Positions 17,271 to 26,496 are shown, counted from the first letter of the stretch. The stretch: DNA of 36,883 bases from BM520 sp964474455 (GCA_964474455.1 CAYYSU010000027.1:1-36883), one strand, 5' to 3'. Made by a program: numbers and translations. The notes: generated by a model from the letters alone, not told the origin.

Positions 17271-19049
17271 ATGAAGAAAGTAATTCTCCTTGTTGTATTG
17301 GCAATAATATTTAGCGGCTCTGTAGTGAGTCAGGATAAGCCTGCAATCACTGCTGATGATATCCTTGAGCATATAACAGTTTTGGCTTCCGACTCCCTTG
17401 AGGGTCGTGAACCCGGCACCCGCGGCGACAAAATGGCTGCGGAATATATCACCACCAAACTACAGAATGCTGGGCTGGAGCTTTTGTTTGACAACGGTCT
17501 CCAGCACTTTGACCTTATTACGGAGGTGACACCTACGGAGGTATGCTCTTTCTCCTTTGGAGAGGCTCTTTATGAACGGGATAAGCATTATGCTCCGGCA
17601 CTTTTTTCCGGTAGCGGTGCGATGAATGGCGATGTGGCGTTCTGTGGCTATGGCTTTCAGATAGACGAAGATAAGCTGAAGTGGAACGACTTTGACGGAA
17701 TAGATATTACTGATAAGTGGGCACTTATCCTGCGCGGCGACCCGGAGATAGACTCGGCCATGTCGCTATTTATACCTTACGGTGGCGACCGGACAAAGGT
17801 TTTTAACGCTATAGATAAAGGCGCCGCAGGGGTGTTGTTGGTAACACCCGCCACTATGAAGAGTGACGACATTTTACCAAAGCAGTATTTCGACCGTAGT
17901 GGTGCCGGTTCCACTGTTCCGGTAGTATATATCACCAGAAAAATGGCTGATATTATTCTGGGAAATAAAAGTGTCGATGATCTTACTGTGGCATTAGATG
18001 AGCAGCGTAAGCCTCTGTCATTTGTCACCGAAACGACGGCGAAGGCTGTTGTGGAGATCGAGAAGGTAAGCTCACAAACCGCCAATGTGGTGGCGATGCT
18101 TCCGGGGACAGACGAAAAGCTAAAGGATGAGTACATCGTAATAGGGGCGCACTTCGACCACCTGGGGTGGGGTGGCCCCGGGTCAGGATCGCGTGTTCCC
18201 GACACCTTAGCGATACATAACGGCGCCGATGATAACGCCTCCGGAGTGGCAGGTGTTATCGAGCTGGCACAATATTTTGCGGCAAACAAGGCACCGCATA
18301 AAAGATCCATAATATTCACTGCCTTCTCTGCTGAGGAGAGCGGGCTGGTAGGCTCGAAGTTCCTGGCAAGAAATATGCCTGTGCCGACGGAGAAGGTTGT
18401 GGGAATGTTCAACTTTGATATGATTGGCCGCTATAACAGTGACAAAGGTTTAATCAGTATCGGTGGAACAGGTACCGCCATAGAGAGCGACTCTCTTATT
18501 GATGTGGCAGCGAAGAAATACAGTTTCGGTGTTGCAAAAAGCGCCGATGGCTATGGCCCTTCAGATCACGCCTCCTTCTATTCTGTTGGGGTACCAGTTT
18601 TCTTTATCTCCACCGGAGCTCATGCCGACTACCACACTCCGCACGATGACACAGAATTTATCGATGAGGCTATGGCACAGCAGATTGCTGCTTTCTCCGC
18701 CGATCTTGTTGAGATGGTAGCGAATATGGATGCTCCTCTGACATTCCAGCGCACCTCCAGCGCTGCCAAAGATTCGCGCAGTGGCATGCGCCTGAAAGTA
18801 ACCTTTGGCATCATGCCCGACATGGTGTCGCAAAGTACCGACGGTCTCGGTGTTGACGGGGTTCGCCCCGGCGGCCCTGCCGATAAAGGAGGAATGAAAA
18901 CCGGCGATAAGATAGTAGCGATCAACGGTGAGAAAGTTACGGATATATACAACTACATGCACCGGCTGGGAAAACTAAAACCCGGCGAGACGGCTATCGT
19001 AGAGGTAGTCAGGGATGGTAAGAGTGAGGTTCTTCTCATACTACTTTAA
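17271..19049 (+). CDS. M28-family zinc aminopeptidase with PA and PDZ domains
   Basis: This 592-residue exported peptidase has a signal peptide (residues 1-20, ending VVSQ). A protease-associated (PA) insert lies at about 110-240. The M28 core shows all zinc-site motifs in order: His294 in HFDHLG, the bridging Asp in NGADDNASG, Glu-Glu in SAEESGL, Asp in FNFDMIGR, and His in YHTPHDD. A C-terminal PDZ domain (about 500-592) has GVRPGGPADKGGMKTGDKIVAING, suggesting substrate or partner binding. It likely removes N-terminal residues from peptides in the periplasm or at the surface. It has its own promoter and convergent neighbour, so it is a single-gene unit. Confidence 0.93.
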   Translation: MKKVILLVVLAIIFSGSVVSQDKPAITADDILEHITVLASDSLEGREPGTRGDKMAAEYITTKLQNAGLELLFDNGLQHFDLITEVTPTEVCSFSFGEALYERDKHYAPALFSGSGAMNGDVAFCGYGFQIDEDKLKWNDFDGIDITDKWALILRGDPEIDSAMSLFIPYGGDRTKVFNAIDKGAAGVLLVTPATMKSDDILPKQYFDRSGAGSTVPVVYITRKMADIILGNKSVDDLTVALDEQRKPLSFVTETTAKAVVEIEKVSSQTANVVAMLPGTDEKLKDEYIVIGAHFDHLGWGGPGSGSRVPDTLAIHNGADDNASGVAGVIELAQYFAANKAPHKRSIIFTAFSAEESGLVGSKFLARNMPVPTEKVVGMFNFDMIGRYNSDKGLISIGGTGTAIESDSLIDVAAKKYSFGVAKSADGYGPSDHASFYSVGVPVFFISTGAHADYHTPHDDTEFIDEAMAQQIAAFSADLVEMVANMDAPLTFQRTSSAAKDSRSGMRLKVTFGIMPDMVSQSTDGLGVDGVRPGGPADKGGMKTGDKIVAINGEKVTDIYNYMHRLGKLKPGETAIVEVVRDGKSEVLLILL

Positions 19050-19126
19050 GAAGTAGAACCATAAAACCGAGATAACGGAAAATACTGAATTTATCTTCTG
19101 TGTGACATTGTCAGCAGTATGTTTCA

Positions 19127-19150
19127 TAAAGAAACCAACTAATTGGTTTC
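19127..19150 (-). terminator. Terminator overlapping the OmpA-like gene's stop codon
   Basis: GAAACCAA (19131-19138) pairs with TTGGTTTC (19143-19150) around a four-base loop; read on the minus strand it is followed by TTTAT. The stem includes the last codons and the TAG stop. Confidence 0.5.
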
Positions 19151-20137
19151 AATGATCTTGAACAGCTCATCGAGCTTCGGAGTAAGGATAATCTCTGTGC
19201 GGCGGTTTGATGCACGCCCTTGTGGTGTTTTGTTATCTGCAATGGGATAATAATCGGCTCTGCCTGCCGCAGAGAGTCGCTTAGCATCAATATTGCTGTT
19301 TTTTACAATTATCTTAAGAACAGATGTTGCTCGTAGCACGCTTAAGTCCCAGTTATCTTTTACCTGACCACTTCCGTTGTAAGGCACATTGTCAGTATGA
19401 CCCTCGATCACAACATTTATATCCGCATTCTCTTCCAGAACTGTTGCGAGTTTCTTTAGCGCTTCAACACCCTTTGCTGCTACTGTCCAGCTGCCCGATT
19501 TGAAGAGTAGGTTCTCTTCCATTGAGACATATACCTTTCCATTTTTCTGCTCTATGGTAAGTCCTTTGCCTTCGAAGCCCAGTAATGCATCGGCAACGGT
19601 GTTACGCAGCTGAGTAACTGTCGCCTCCTGGCGATCAAGAATAGACTGCAATTCGTCCAGCCGGGCCTCTTTTTCTTTGAGCTTCTGTTGCATCGCGTTG
19701 AGGTTGTTCTCCTTTTCCGATAGCCTGGATTCCAGTGTGCTGAGCGCATCTTCTCTTGTTATCAGGTCTTCGCGTAACTCCTGAATCTCAGCCAGAATAC
19801 TGCTTGTTTCAGCATCTTTTCCTGCCAAAAGATTACGCTGCTCTTCCATCATCGCCTCATAACTTTTACGTTGCTTTTTAAGGCTTTGCTCCATCTCGCG
19901 CATTGCCATACCCATATTTGTGGTGTCCTCAACCAGACCATCGCGGTCATTGGTAATCTTCTTCAACTGCGCTGTCTGCTCATTGAGTTCTGTCTCTAAC
20001 TTATTGAGTTGCTTTTTTAATGTAGTACGCTCCTCCAGGCATCTCTGCTCAAGATCTTTAAACTGTTTCGTTGGTACACAGGAAAACATCCCCAGCGCAA
20101 CTATTATTAAAATTACTTTTACCGATAGTGTTCTCAT
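19139..20137 (-). CDS. OmpA-family peptidoglycan-binding lipoprotein with coiled coil
   Basis: With the start at 20137 the protein has 332 residues. A lipoprotein signal ends at Cys20 (MFSC). Residues about 25-190 are a long coiled coil with dense Glu/Lys/Gln/Leu heptads. The C-terminal OmpA domain (about 205-325) has the peptidoglycan-binding motif VVIEGHTDNVPY, then LSVLRATSVLKI and a closing GRASNRRTEIIL. It should tether the outer membrane to the cell wall. An upstream ATG at 20176 is possible but would place 13 extra residues before the signal, and a -7-like box lies between the two starts, so 20137 is preferred. A hairpin overlaps its stop codon. Confidence 0.9.
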   Translation of the reverse strand: MRTLSVKVILIIVALGMFSCVPTKQFKDLEQRCLEERTTLKKQLNKLETELNEQTAQLKKITNDRDGLVEDTTNMGMAMREMEQSLKKQRKSYEAMMEEQRNLLAGKDAETSSILAEIQELREDLITREDALSTLESRLSEKENNLNAMQQKLKEKEARLDELQSILDRQEATVTQLRNTVADALLGFEGKGLTIEQKNGKVYVSMEENLLFKSGSWTVAAKGVEALKKLATVLEENADINVVIEGHTDNVPYNGSGQVKDNWDLSVLRATSVLKIIVKNSNIDAKRLSAAGRADYYPIADNKTPQGRASNRRTEIILTPKLDELFKIIETN

Positions 20138-20153
20138 AATTAAAAAATTTATA

Positions 20154-20161
20154 CGAAAGTA
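20154..20161 (-). promoter_or_regulatory. -7-like box of the OmpA-like gene
   Basis: On the minus strand this reads TACTTTCG, one mismatch from TAnnTTTG. No -33 box was seen at normal spacing. It supports the start at 20137. Confidence 0.35.
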
Positions 20162-20290
20162 CAATTTCAATCCCAAGCCTGAAAGTGAATTTATAAGTTT
20201 TAATGATTTTTATGAACCAATAAAAGACTGAATCATTGTTGTACCTGAGTTATTCATACTTTTTATAACGTTATTTTGGCATATCTATTT

Positions 20291-20320
20291 TTTGGATTGT
20301 GAAATAATCCCGTAGCTTTG
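20291..20320 (+). promoter_or_regulatory. Promoter of the secreted protein/4Fe-4S gene pair
   Basis: TTTG (20291-20294) and a perfect TAGCTTTG -7 box (20313-20320) are 18 bases apart. A second perfect -7 box, TATATTTG, lies at 20385-20392 but has no -33 partner. Both precede the ATG at 20430, so tandem promoters are possible. Confidence 0.5.
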
Positions 20321-20429
20321 TATGTCTTAATGATGTGCTCTGTTTATTGTGAGTGTTTTTATAATGAACACATCTAAAAACCTATATATTTGCAGGTGCA
20401 TTATAACTCATTGTGTTAACAATATTATT

Positions 20430-20804
20430 ATGAAAAAATTTTTTGTGCTATTTTTTATGATGACGGGCTTGGTTATTTCTGCCATGGCATGTGAGATTGA
20501 TTTTGCAGTTAGTGAGAAGAGTGTCAAAAAAGTTTACTCCGTTGGTGATGAGTTGATTGTTAATGTTCAGGTAATCCTTACCCATAGAAACTGCCACGTA
20601 GACATTAGCGATACAGAGTTTGAATGTGACGGCTTGAAAATCAAACAGGCCACGAAATGGAAAGAGGTCAAGCCGGGCGTATGGACAAGAAAGCTTAAGA
20701 TAGAGGTTACCGGGAGCAAATCCGGTGAGCTCTCTATTTCCGGAACCAGAACATGTAATAAAGAAGGTGGCTACGGTATCCTTGAACTAAAAGGTGAAAA
20801 ATAA
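20430..20804 (+). CDS. Small secreted protein of unknown function, paired with a 4Fe-4S membrane protein
   Basis: This 124-residue protein has a signal peptide (about 1-18, ending SAMA before Cys). The mature part looks like one all-beta, Ig-like domain (VYSVGDELIVNVQVIL, WTRKLKIEVTGSKSGELSISGTRTC). It has four cysteines, one right after the signal, one in HRNCHVD, one in FECDG and one in RTCNK, so disulfides or metal binding are possible. A start at 20349 would put a non-signal stretch in front and is rejected. Its stop overlaps the next gene's ATG by one base (TAATG), which implies tight coupling and a joint role. Function unknown. Confidence 0.65.
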   Translation: MKKFFVLFFMMTGLVISAMACEIDFAVSEKSVKKVYSVGDELIVNVQVILTHRNCHVDISDTEFECDGLKIKQATKWKEVKPGVWTRKLKIEVTGSKSGELSISGTRTCNKEGGYGILELKGEK

Positions 20805-22048
20805 TGACCCCGTATTTCCTTATTAGGTCTTTTCGTAAATGGTCATCCGTGGCACGGGTAATTTTCGCTGTTGTATTTATTATTTTTATGACAGGTTTTG
20901 CTTTTGGTGCGGATCTGTTTTTTGATAATGAGCCTAATGATCCTCAGCATACACAACAGAGGAGGAGAGAGAAATCCTCCTGCAGCGGATGTAATACAAA
21001 AATGGGGGAATTTGACACGCCCTCAAAGGAAGGTGTTGATAATCAGTCAGATACTGGTGGTGCGGATGTTTTCTTTGATTATGATGAGCAATCTGATAGT
21101 TCTGATGAAGAAGATGAATTTTTGGATTTTGATGAGAGTGAATCATTTTCTGACGATGAGTTTGAGGAGTTTGACGATAGTCAGGTCGCCGGTACAATGA
21201 TCAGAAGGGGAGGTGGCCGTAGGGTTATCTCTCCCGGGTTGCAATGGGTTTTGGGTATCCTGGCATTTACTGTTTTGTCGGGATTTTTAGTGAGAAATGC
21301 CAAAACCCGCAAGCTTAGAATATTTTTCCTGCTGGCATCAGTGGTAATCCTTGGATTCTATCGTGGGGCGTGCCCATGTCCCATTATGAGTTTGCAAAAT
21401 CTTATTCTCGCCATCGGTGGACTACAGGTTGGATGGCAATCGCTGGTGTGGTTTCTGGCTCTTATCCCAATAACATATATCTTTGGTAAAGTATGGTGTG
21501 GATGGATATGTCACCTCGGCGCCTTACAGGAGTTCCTTTTCATGGGAAAATTTGAAATCCTCAAGAGCCACAAAACTCAGGATATTCTCCGATATATCAG
21601 AATCGTAGTACTTGTGTTGTTGGTGGCACAGATACTCATTACCAAAACGAATATTTTTGTGCGTTACGATCCTTTCAAGGTGGCATATAATCTTTTCTCT
21701 GCTTACATATTAGGATATATACTCCTGGGCATTCTGCTGGTGAGTTCACTCTTTATCAACCGTCCTTTTTGTCGTGCTGTATGCCCCATTGGATTGATTC
21801 TGGGGTGGGTATCACTTATTCCCGGAGCCTCGGTTATTGGCGTACAAAAAGGAGCCTGTAAAAGTTGTAATCAGTGTGCCGGAGCATGTAAAATCAACGC
21901 TATCACGAGGGAAAACAGAATCAGCCGCCTGGTCAACCAGGACTGTATTGCATGTGGAGAATGCCTCGATGCCTGTGGGCAAAAAGGCCTTGGTTTTCAA
22001 CGGGCCGGGAAGGAGTTTCCTAATACCATAAAACTCGAAAAAGAATAA
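20804..22048 (+). CDS. NapH/NosR-like membrane protein with two 4Fe-4S clusters and an acidic periplasmic domain
   Basis: This 414-residue protein begins with a signal or anchor (about 17-36). Residues 37-140, probably periplasmic, hold a CSGC pair (Cys60, Cys63) and an acidic repeat (88-126) built on ADxFFD-type units. About five membrane segments follow, bearing the cysteine pairs of the NapH/NosR core: Cys190/192 (ACPCP), Cys232/236 (CGWIC) and Cys323/327 (CRAVCP). The C-terminus has two ferredoxin-type motifs, CxxCxxCxxxC at 352-362 and 381-391. Such proteins pass electrons across or along the inner membrane to periplasmic reductases or flavin carriers. No reductase gene is adjacent, so the acceptor is unknown. 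The acidic domain is not part of the family core as I know it. Confidence 0.8.
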   Translation: MTPYFLIRSFRKWSSVARVIFAVVFIIFMTGFAFGADLFFDNEPNDPQHTQQRRREKSSCSGCNTKMGEFDTPSKEGVDNQSDTGGADVFFDYDEQSDSSDEEDEFLDFDESESFSDDEFEEFDDSQVAGTMIRRGGGRRVISPGLQWVLGILAFTVLSGFLVRNAKTRKLRIFFLLASVVILGFYRGACPCPIMSLQNLILAIGGLQVGWQSLVWFLALIPITYIFGKVWCGWICHLGALQEFLFMGKFEILKSHKTQDILRYIRIVVLVLLVAQILITKTNIFVRYDPFKVAYNLFSAYILGYILLGILLVSSLFINRPFCRAVCPIGLILGWVSLIPGASVIGVQKGACKSCNQCAGACKINAITRENRISRLVNQDCIACGECLDACGQKGLGFQRAGKEFPNTIKLEKE

Positions 22049-22095
22049 TGATTCGGGATTATTATTAAATAAAAATTGTGAACCGGGCTTTGGGA

Positions 22096-23532
22096 TTAAA
22101 TAAGTGAGAGGCTGTAGAAGTTTGGATTCTCACAGGCATATTCATTATTGAAAAAGTCGATGAGGTTTTTCAGCTCATTGGCAGGAGTGAATTTTCCCTT
22201 ATTACTGAAATAGTATGCAATATCCACGATCTTATCGTTGTTGATCATGAGATCCGGGTTCTCATCAATCATACTAAAATACAACTCAATAGCTGCGTGA
22301 GCTCCCTTGTCGATAGCTGTCTCTACAATAACTTGGGTTTCATGGAAGTCTTCTATCGGCTCCATTAATTTTCTGAAACGGCGAGCCATCACACCAGTAA
22401 GGCTAAGGTTGGTATGATCCATTACGAAAACAGTTCTTTCATCCTCCAGGTACCTGTAAAAGTTAAGCCTAAAACCTTCCCATAGTCCGTTATGGTAAAC
22501 AACTTTTTTGTCGTCTATATCTTTGATTCTGAAGCCATAGCCATACGGTATTTCTCTTCTACCGCGCAGCTTGAAAGAGGAGAATGCCAGATTCAGCATG
22601 GAGTCGGAGATAATAGTACCATTATATAATGCCTGATCCCATTTATACATATCTTCACCATTTGAGAAGACACCTTTGTCGCCAAGTATGCCATCATGGA
22701 GTGTTGGTTGCACTCTGTAGAATCGTCTTCCGCGGCGGTAATATCCTGGAATCGTCATTTTATTACCAGGTTTTTCATTTCCCTGTGACCATGCGAAGGT
22801 GTGCGTCATTCCCAGTGGTATAAATATTTCATCATCGAGGAATTCGCCGAATGATTTTCCCGAGACCTCAGATACTATACACGCTAGAACAGCGTATCCG
22901 GTGTTGCTGTAGTCGTGGTTTCTACCTGCGCGAAAGTATCTTCCCAGTTTGTTGTCTGCCAACATCTTCATGAGTGTGTCGTTGGTGGGAATGATGGTTG
23001 TGGAGTCCCATCGATTTTCGTACATCCACATATAGTTTGGTAATCCTCCTGTATGATGTAGCAGATGTTCAACGGTAACTTCAGGGTATGGAAAATCGGG
23101 AAAAAAATGTATCACGCTATCGCTGATATTCATGTCGCCGCGTTCTGCCAGAATCATTATTGCGGCAGCGGTAAACTGCTTTGAAACAGAGGCCAGCTGG
23201 AAGCTGTGATTGGTAGTCAGCTTCTCGTTTTTACCGATATCGGCATATCCGAAGGTCTTATTGTAGATCATCCTGCCTTTTTCGGAAATCATCACAGCGC
23301 CATTGAAACGGTAGCTACGACGATAAATTCTCATTACCGAATCCATTATTTCTATATGGCGCTGATGGAAAATATTTGTGATTACCTGTCTGTCGGCGTC
23401 GTTAACTTCTTCCTGACACACTGTAGCTAGCCCGCTTTTATTCTGTCCTCCACCCACTGGTGCCAGTGCGAGAAAACTGATTATCAGCAGTATAGATGTT
23501 GTTACTGTATGTTTTTTTGCCTTTAAACCCAT
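22096..23532 (-). CDS. Serine hydrolase, beta-lactamase/class C PBP-like
   Basis: This 478-residue exported protein has a signal peptide (about 1-29). The beta-lactamase-fold domain spans about 60-400 with all catalytic motifs: Ser115-x-x-Lys118 (SVSK), Tyr208-Ser-Asn210 and His347-x-Gly349 (HNGL). This resembles class C beta-lactamases, D-Ala-D-Ala peptidases and esterases; the HxG in place of KTG favours a peptidase or esterase over a true beta-lactamase. The last ~90 residues form an extra helical tail of unknown role. It converges on the 4Fe-4S gene with 47 bases between. The actual substrate cannot be read from the sequence. Confidence 0.88.
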   Translation of the reverse strand: MGLKAKKHTVTTSILLIISFLALAPVGGGQNKSGLATVCQEEVNDADRQVITNIFHQRHIEIMDSVMRIYRRSYRFNGAVMISEKGRMIYNKTFGYADIGKNEKLTTNHSFQLASVSKQFTAAAIMILAERGDMNISDSVIHFFPDFPYPEVTVEHLLHHTGGLPNYMWMYENRWDSTTIIPTNDTLMKMLADNKLGRYFRAGRNHDYSNTGYAVLACIVSEVSGKSFGEFLDDEIFIPLGMTHTFAWSQGNEKPGNKMTIPGYYRRGRRFYRVQPTLHDGILGDKGVFSNGEDMYKWDQALYNGTIISDSMLNLAFSSFKLRGRREIPYGYGFRIKDIDDKKVVYHNGLWEGFRLNFYRYLEDERTVFVMDHTNLSLTGVMARRFRKLMEPIEDFHETQVIVETAIDKGAHAAIELYFSMIDENPDLMINNDKIVDIAYYFSNKGKFTPANELKNLIDFFNNEYACENPNFYSLSLI

Positions 23533-23542
23533 GAATTAGCGC

Positions 23543-23550
23543 CAAATATA
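23543..23550 (-). promoter_or_regulatory. -7 box of the serine hydrolase gene
   Basis: The minus strand reads TATATTTG, a perfect -7 match, ending only 10 bases before the start codon at 23532. The transcript would have almost no leader. No -33 box was seen. Confidence 0.4.
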
Positions 23551-23633
23551 CTGATTTGTTTCTAATGGTTGTTTGTTGTTTATAAAAGAAATTAACTCTG
23601 AAAAGTTAAAAAGTGTTCATGAAGTAAAAACTA

Positions 23634-24311
23634 TTATACTGCAGGATCTTTGTAACCGGCTTTTTTAAAGGCTTCCGCTCTGAGCAGGCAGCTGTCGCAA
23701 GTGCCACAAGGTTTTTTTCCTCCCCGATAACATGACCACGTGTTGGCATAGTTGACCCCCAGGCTCATCCCCAGTTTTATCTCTTGGCTCTTTGTCATAT
23801 TAATAAATGGCGCATGTATCTGTATTGTGTTACCATGTTCCACGGCGCAAACTGTTCCCTGGTTGATAGCATTTTGCATAGCGTCTAAAAACTCCCGACG
23901 GCAATCCACGTACCCGGAATAATCTACTTCACTAACGCCAATGAAGATGTCATAAGCTTCAATGGCTTCGGCAAAGGAGGCTGCTACAGATAGAAACACC
24001 ATGTTTCTCGCCGGAACATAGGTTAATGGAACATCACCCCTCCCTATGTCGCCATCCTCGATACTTGTGTTTTCATCAGTCAGCGTGCTGCCACCCCATT
24101 GTCCCATATTCAGTGTTACAGTCCTGTGCTCTTTAATACCTGCTTCCACGGCAGTTTTCTTTGCCGCTTCCAATTCTCGGTTGTGCTTCTGACCATAATC
24201 AAAACTTAAAGCGTGAACTTCATACTCCTCTTTTTTTGCTATATAAAGTGCTGTTGATGAGTCTAATCCTCCTGATAACAGTACTATGGCCTTCTTTTTT
24301 TTCTTGCTCAT
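23634..24311 (-). CDS. queC: 7-cyano-7-deazaguanine synthase
   Basis: QueC converts 7-carboxy-7-deazaguanine to preQ0 using ammonia and ATP, in queuosine tRNA-modification synthesis. With the start at 24311 the protein has 225 residues, the usual length. The ATP pyrophosphatase P-loop is near the N-terminus (VLLSGGLDSST), followed by LSFDYGQKHNRE and VPARNMVFLSVAASFAEA. The C-terminal zinc site has four cysteines (CYRGGKKPCGTCDSC). An upstream ATG at 24368 would add 19 residues, but a perfect -7 box lies inside that stretch, so it is rejected. No other queuosine genes are in the window. Confidence 0.96.
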   Translation of the reverse strand: MSKKKKKAIVLLSGGLDSSTALYIAKKEEYEVHALSFDYGQKHNRELEAAKKTAVEAGIKEHRTVTLNMGQWGGSTLTDENTSIEDGDIGRGDVPLTYVPARNMVFLSVAASFAEAIEAYDIFIGVSEVDYSGYVDCRREFLDAMQNAINQGTVCAVEHGNTIQIHAPFINMTKSQEIKLGMSLGVNYANTWSCYRGGKKPCGTCDSCLLRAEAFKKAGYKDPAV

Positions 24312-24344
24312 GGGAATCGTGTTTGTTATTTGATATTTATAATG

Positions 24345-24352
24345 CAAAGATA
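24345..24352 (-). promoter_or_regulatory. -7 box of queC
   Basis: The minus strand reads TATCTTTG, a perfect -7 match. Transcription would begin near 24338, giving a leader of about 27 bases to the start at 24311. No -33 box was seen. Confidence 0.45.
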
Positions 24353-24476
24353 ACTCTTTTGATGCCATAATATCATATGCGTTAATGGTTTGAAATTGTT
24401 TTTAAGCAATATTGATAAATATTTTGTTAAAATTCTTTAAAAATATTATAAAACTATAAAAACAAAAAAAGTTTTG

Positions 24477-24484
24477 TAATTTTG
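24477..24484 (+). promoter_or_regulatory. -7 box of the tetR-RND operon
   Basis: TAATTTTG is a perfect -7 match 25 bases before the tetR start. The upstream spacer is A/T-rich without a clear -33 box. The TetR product may bind here to control its own operon; no obvious palindrome was found. Confidence 0.45.
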
Positions 24485-24509
24485 CGCTTTTACAATTTCA
24501 CAATAAATA

Positions 24510-25136
24510 ATGGATACACGCATAAGAATAATGAAAGAGGCCGGAATACTATTCGGTAGAAATGGCATAAGGAGTGTTACGATGGATCAGATAGCCGAGC
24601 ATCTTGGAGTGTCAAAGCGTACCATATACGAGAATTTTAAGGATAAAACAGATCTTCTTCGTCAGTCGGTTTATGAGGCATCAATACTGCACCGTGAAAT
24701 GTCTATGAACGTAATTAATGATGCTGATAATGTTATTTTAGGCATCTATGAGCTGGCGGAATTCATGCGCATGACAATGAAAAAAATAAATCCTTTGTTT
24801 ATCTCTGACCTAAATAAATACTACCCTGATATTGCGCGCCTTTTTTCTGAAAGGAGTGATATCAGAAACTCTTCTCTTACTTATACGCTTCTGAAAAAGG
24901 GCGTAAATGAAGGCGTTTTCAGGAATAATTTTAATATCGATCTTGTTAATGAAGCGTGGCAGGAGATGATTACTATTATTTCCGACAGAAACTTTCAGGA
25001 TAGAGTAGAGTTTTCTAAAAATGAGATTGGCTGTTCAATATTTCTCCCTTTTCTGAGGGGGTTGTGCACCGATAAAGGTATTGTCCTTGTGGACAAACAC
25101 ATTGATAAACTTACGGACATTCATAAAAAGAAATAA
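24510..25136 (+). CDS. TetR/AcrR-family transcriptional regulator
   Basis: This 208-residue regulator has the N-terminal TetR DNA-binding domain (about 1-50), with the helix-turn-helix in MDQIAEHLGVSKRTIYENFK. The remaining helices form the ligand and dimer domain. As first gene of an efflux operon (the next ORF starts eight bases downstream), it is probably the local repressor released by a pump substrate. The ligand is unknown. Confidence 0.93.
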   Translation: MDTRIRIMKEAGILFGRNGIRSVTMDQIAEHLGVSKRTIYENFKDKTDLLRQSVYEASILHREMSMNVINDADNVILGIYELAEFMRMTMKKINPLFISDLNKYYPDIARLFSERSDIRNSSLTYTLLKKGVNEGVFRNNFNIDLVNEAWQEMITIISDRNFQDRVEFSKNEIGCSIFLPFLRGLCTDKGIVLVDKHIDKLTDIHKKK

Positions 25137-25144
25137 AAAGAAAA

Positions 25145-26485
25145 ATGAAGAATATGAAAAAATGGTATGTGTTGTTGGGCATCTCTCTTTTTATGGCAGG
25201 CTCTGCCATAGCGCAGGAAGTGATGAAGTTTTCGTTGCAACAGGCTCAGGAATATGCCGTTGCAAATAACTATCAGATGCAAACGGCTCGCCTTGACCTT
25301 GATGCCGCGGATGAGACAATATGGGAAACCATCTCCGCAGGGCTGCCGCAGGTGAATGCCAGTGCATCCTTAAACGATAACCTGAAGCTGATGACAACTC
25401 TGGTTCCGGCGATTATGTTTAACCCAATGGCTGCTGAAGGTGAGTATATTGAACTGAAATTTGGTACCCAATTCAATACAGGGTTGGGTATGCAAGCTAC
25501 TCAGTTGTTTTTCAATGGGCCTTTGATTGTTGGTGTTCAAACAGCTAAAGTATATCAAAAGCTCGCCGAGCAGGGAGTGAAAAAAACCGAAAAGGATATT
25601 AAGGAATCTATAGCCTCTACATATTACCTTACCCTGGTCTCCGAAGAGTCTATGAAAGTGATTGACGGCAACATTGAAAACCTGCGTGAAATGCTGATGC
25701 AAACCCAGACAATGTTTAATGCAGGAATGGCGGAATCTACTGATGTTGACCAGCTTAGTGTGACTCTTACCATGATGGAAAATACGAAGATTAGTATGCA
25801 GCGTAATATCGAGCTTAACTACAACCTTCTGCGTTTCCAGCTTGGACTTACCGGAGAGACGAGTATTCAACTTACTGAAACTCTGGATAACGTGTTGCAG
25901 AATATCAATTCTCAGGCGCTGTTGTCTCAGGTGTTTAATATAAACGACAATATAGATATGCAGATGCTCGAAACACAGACGAATCTGGCTGAGCTTAACC
26001 TGAAAGGAAAACAAGCACAGATTCTTCCTACCCTGGCAGGTTTCTATAGTTATAACCATAATGGACAGGGTGATGAGCTCAAAAATCTGCAATGGTTTCC
26101 CAGCAGCATGATTGGTCTCCAACTGGAAGTTCCGATTTTAGCCGGCGGGCAGCGTAGAGCTCAGATATCCAAGGCAAAGATCGATCTGGAAAAAACAAGG
26201 GTCTCTCACGAAATGGTGACAGAACAGCTCCTTATGCAGGAACGTCAGTTGCGTTATAACCTTAAAACAGCGATGGAGAAATACCATAGCGAAAAAGAAA
26301 ATGTACTGCTGGCAAAACGAATCCTTAATAACTACAATTTAAAATATGAACAGGGTCTTGTCTCCAGCATGGATATCACACAATCGAACAACAACTATCT
26401 GCAAGCTGAAAATAACTATATATCTTCAATTATGGAGGTGATACAGGCTAAATTAGCGCTAGATAAACTTTTGAATAATTTTTAA
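25145..26485 (+). CDS. TolC-like outer-membrane efflux channel
   Basis: This 446-residue protein has a signal peptide (about 1-23, ending AIAQ) and two outer-membrane efflux repeats. Typical features are the opening FSLQQAQEYAVANNYQMQTARLD, long amphipathic helices, GLVSSMDITQSNNNYLQAENNYI near the end, and a C-terminal helix. It forms the outer-membrane exit duct for the adaptor and pump encoded just downstream (11-base gap to the next gene). A second Met at codon 4 is an equally possible start. Confidence 0.93.
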   Translation: MKNMKKWYVLLGISLFMAGSAIAQEVMKFSLQQAQEYAVANNYQMQTARLDLDAADETIWETISAGLPQVNASASLNDNLKLMTTLVPAIMFNPMAAEGEYIELKFGTQFNTGLGMQATQLFFNGPLIVGVQTAKVYQKLAEQGVKKTEKDIKESIASTYYLTLVSEESMKVIDGNIENLREMLMQTQTMFNAGMAESTDVDQLSVTLTMMENTKISMQRNIELNYNLLRFQLGLTGETSIQLTETLDNVLQNINSQALLSQVFNINDNIDMQMLETQTNLAELNLKGKQAQILPTLAGFYSYNHNGQGDELKNLQWFPSSMIGLQLEVPILAGGQRRAQISKAKIDLEKTRVSHEMVTEQLLMQERQLRYNLKTAMEKYHSEKENVLLAKRILNNYNLKYEQGLVSSMDITQSNNNYLQAENNYISSIMEVIQAKLALDKLLNNF

Positions 26486-26496
26486 TCTCATATATA

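Noticed and set aside
20138..20176. Upstream start for the OmpA-like lipoprotein
   Set aside because: It would bury the lipoprotein signal behind 13 residues and start upstream of a -7-like box.
24312..24368. Upstream start for queC
   Set aside because: The added 19 residues are not part of QueC, and a perfect -7 box lies inside them.
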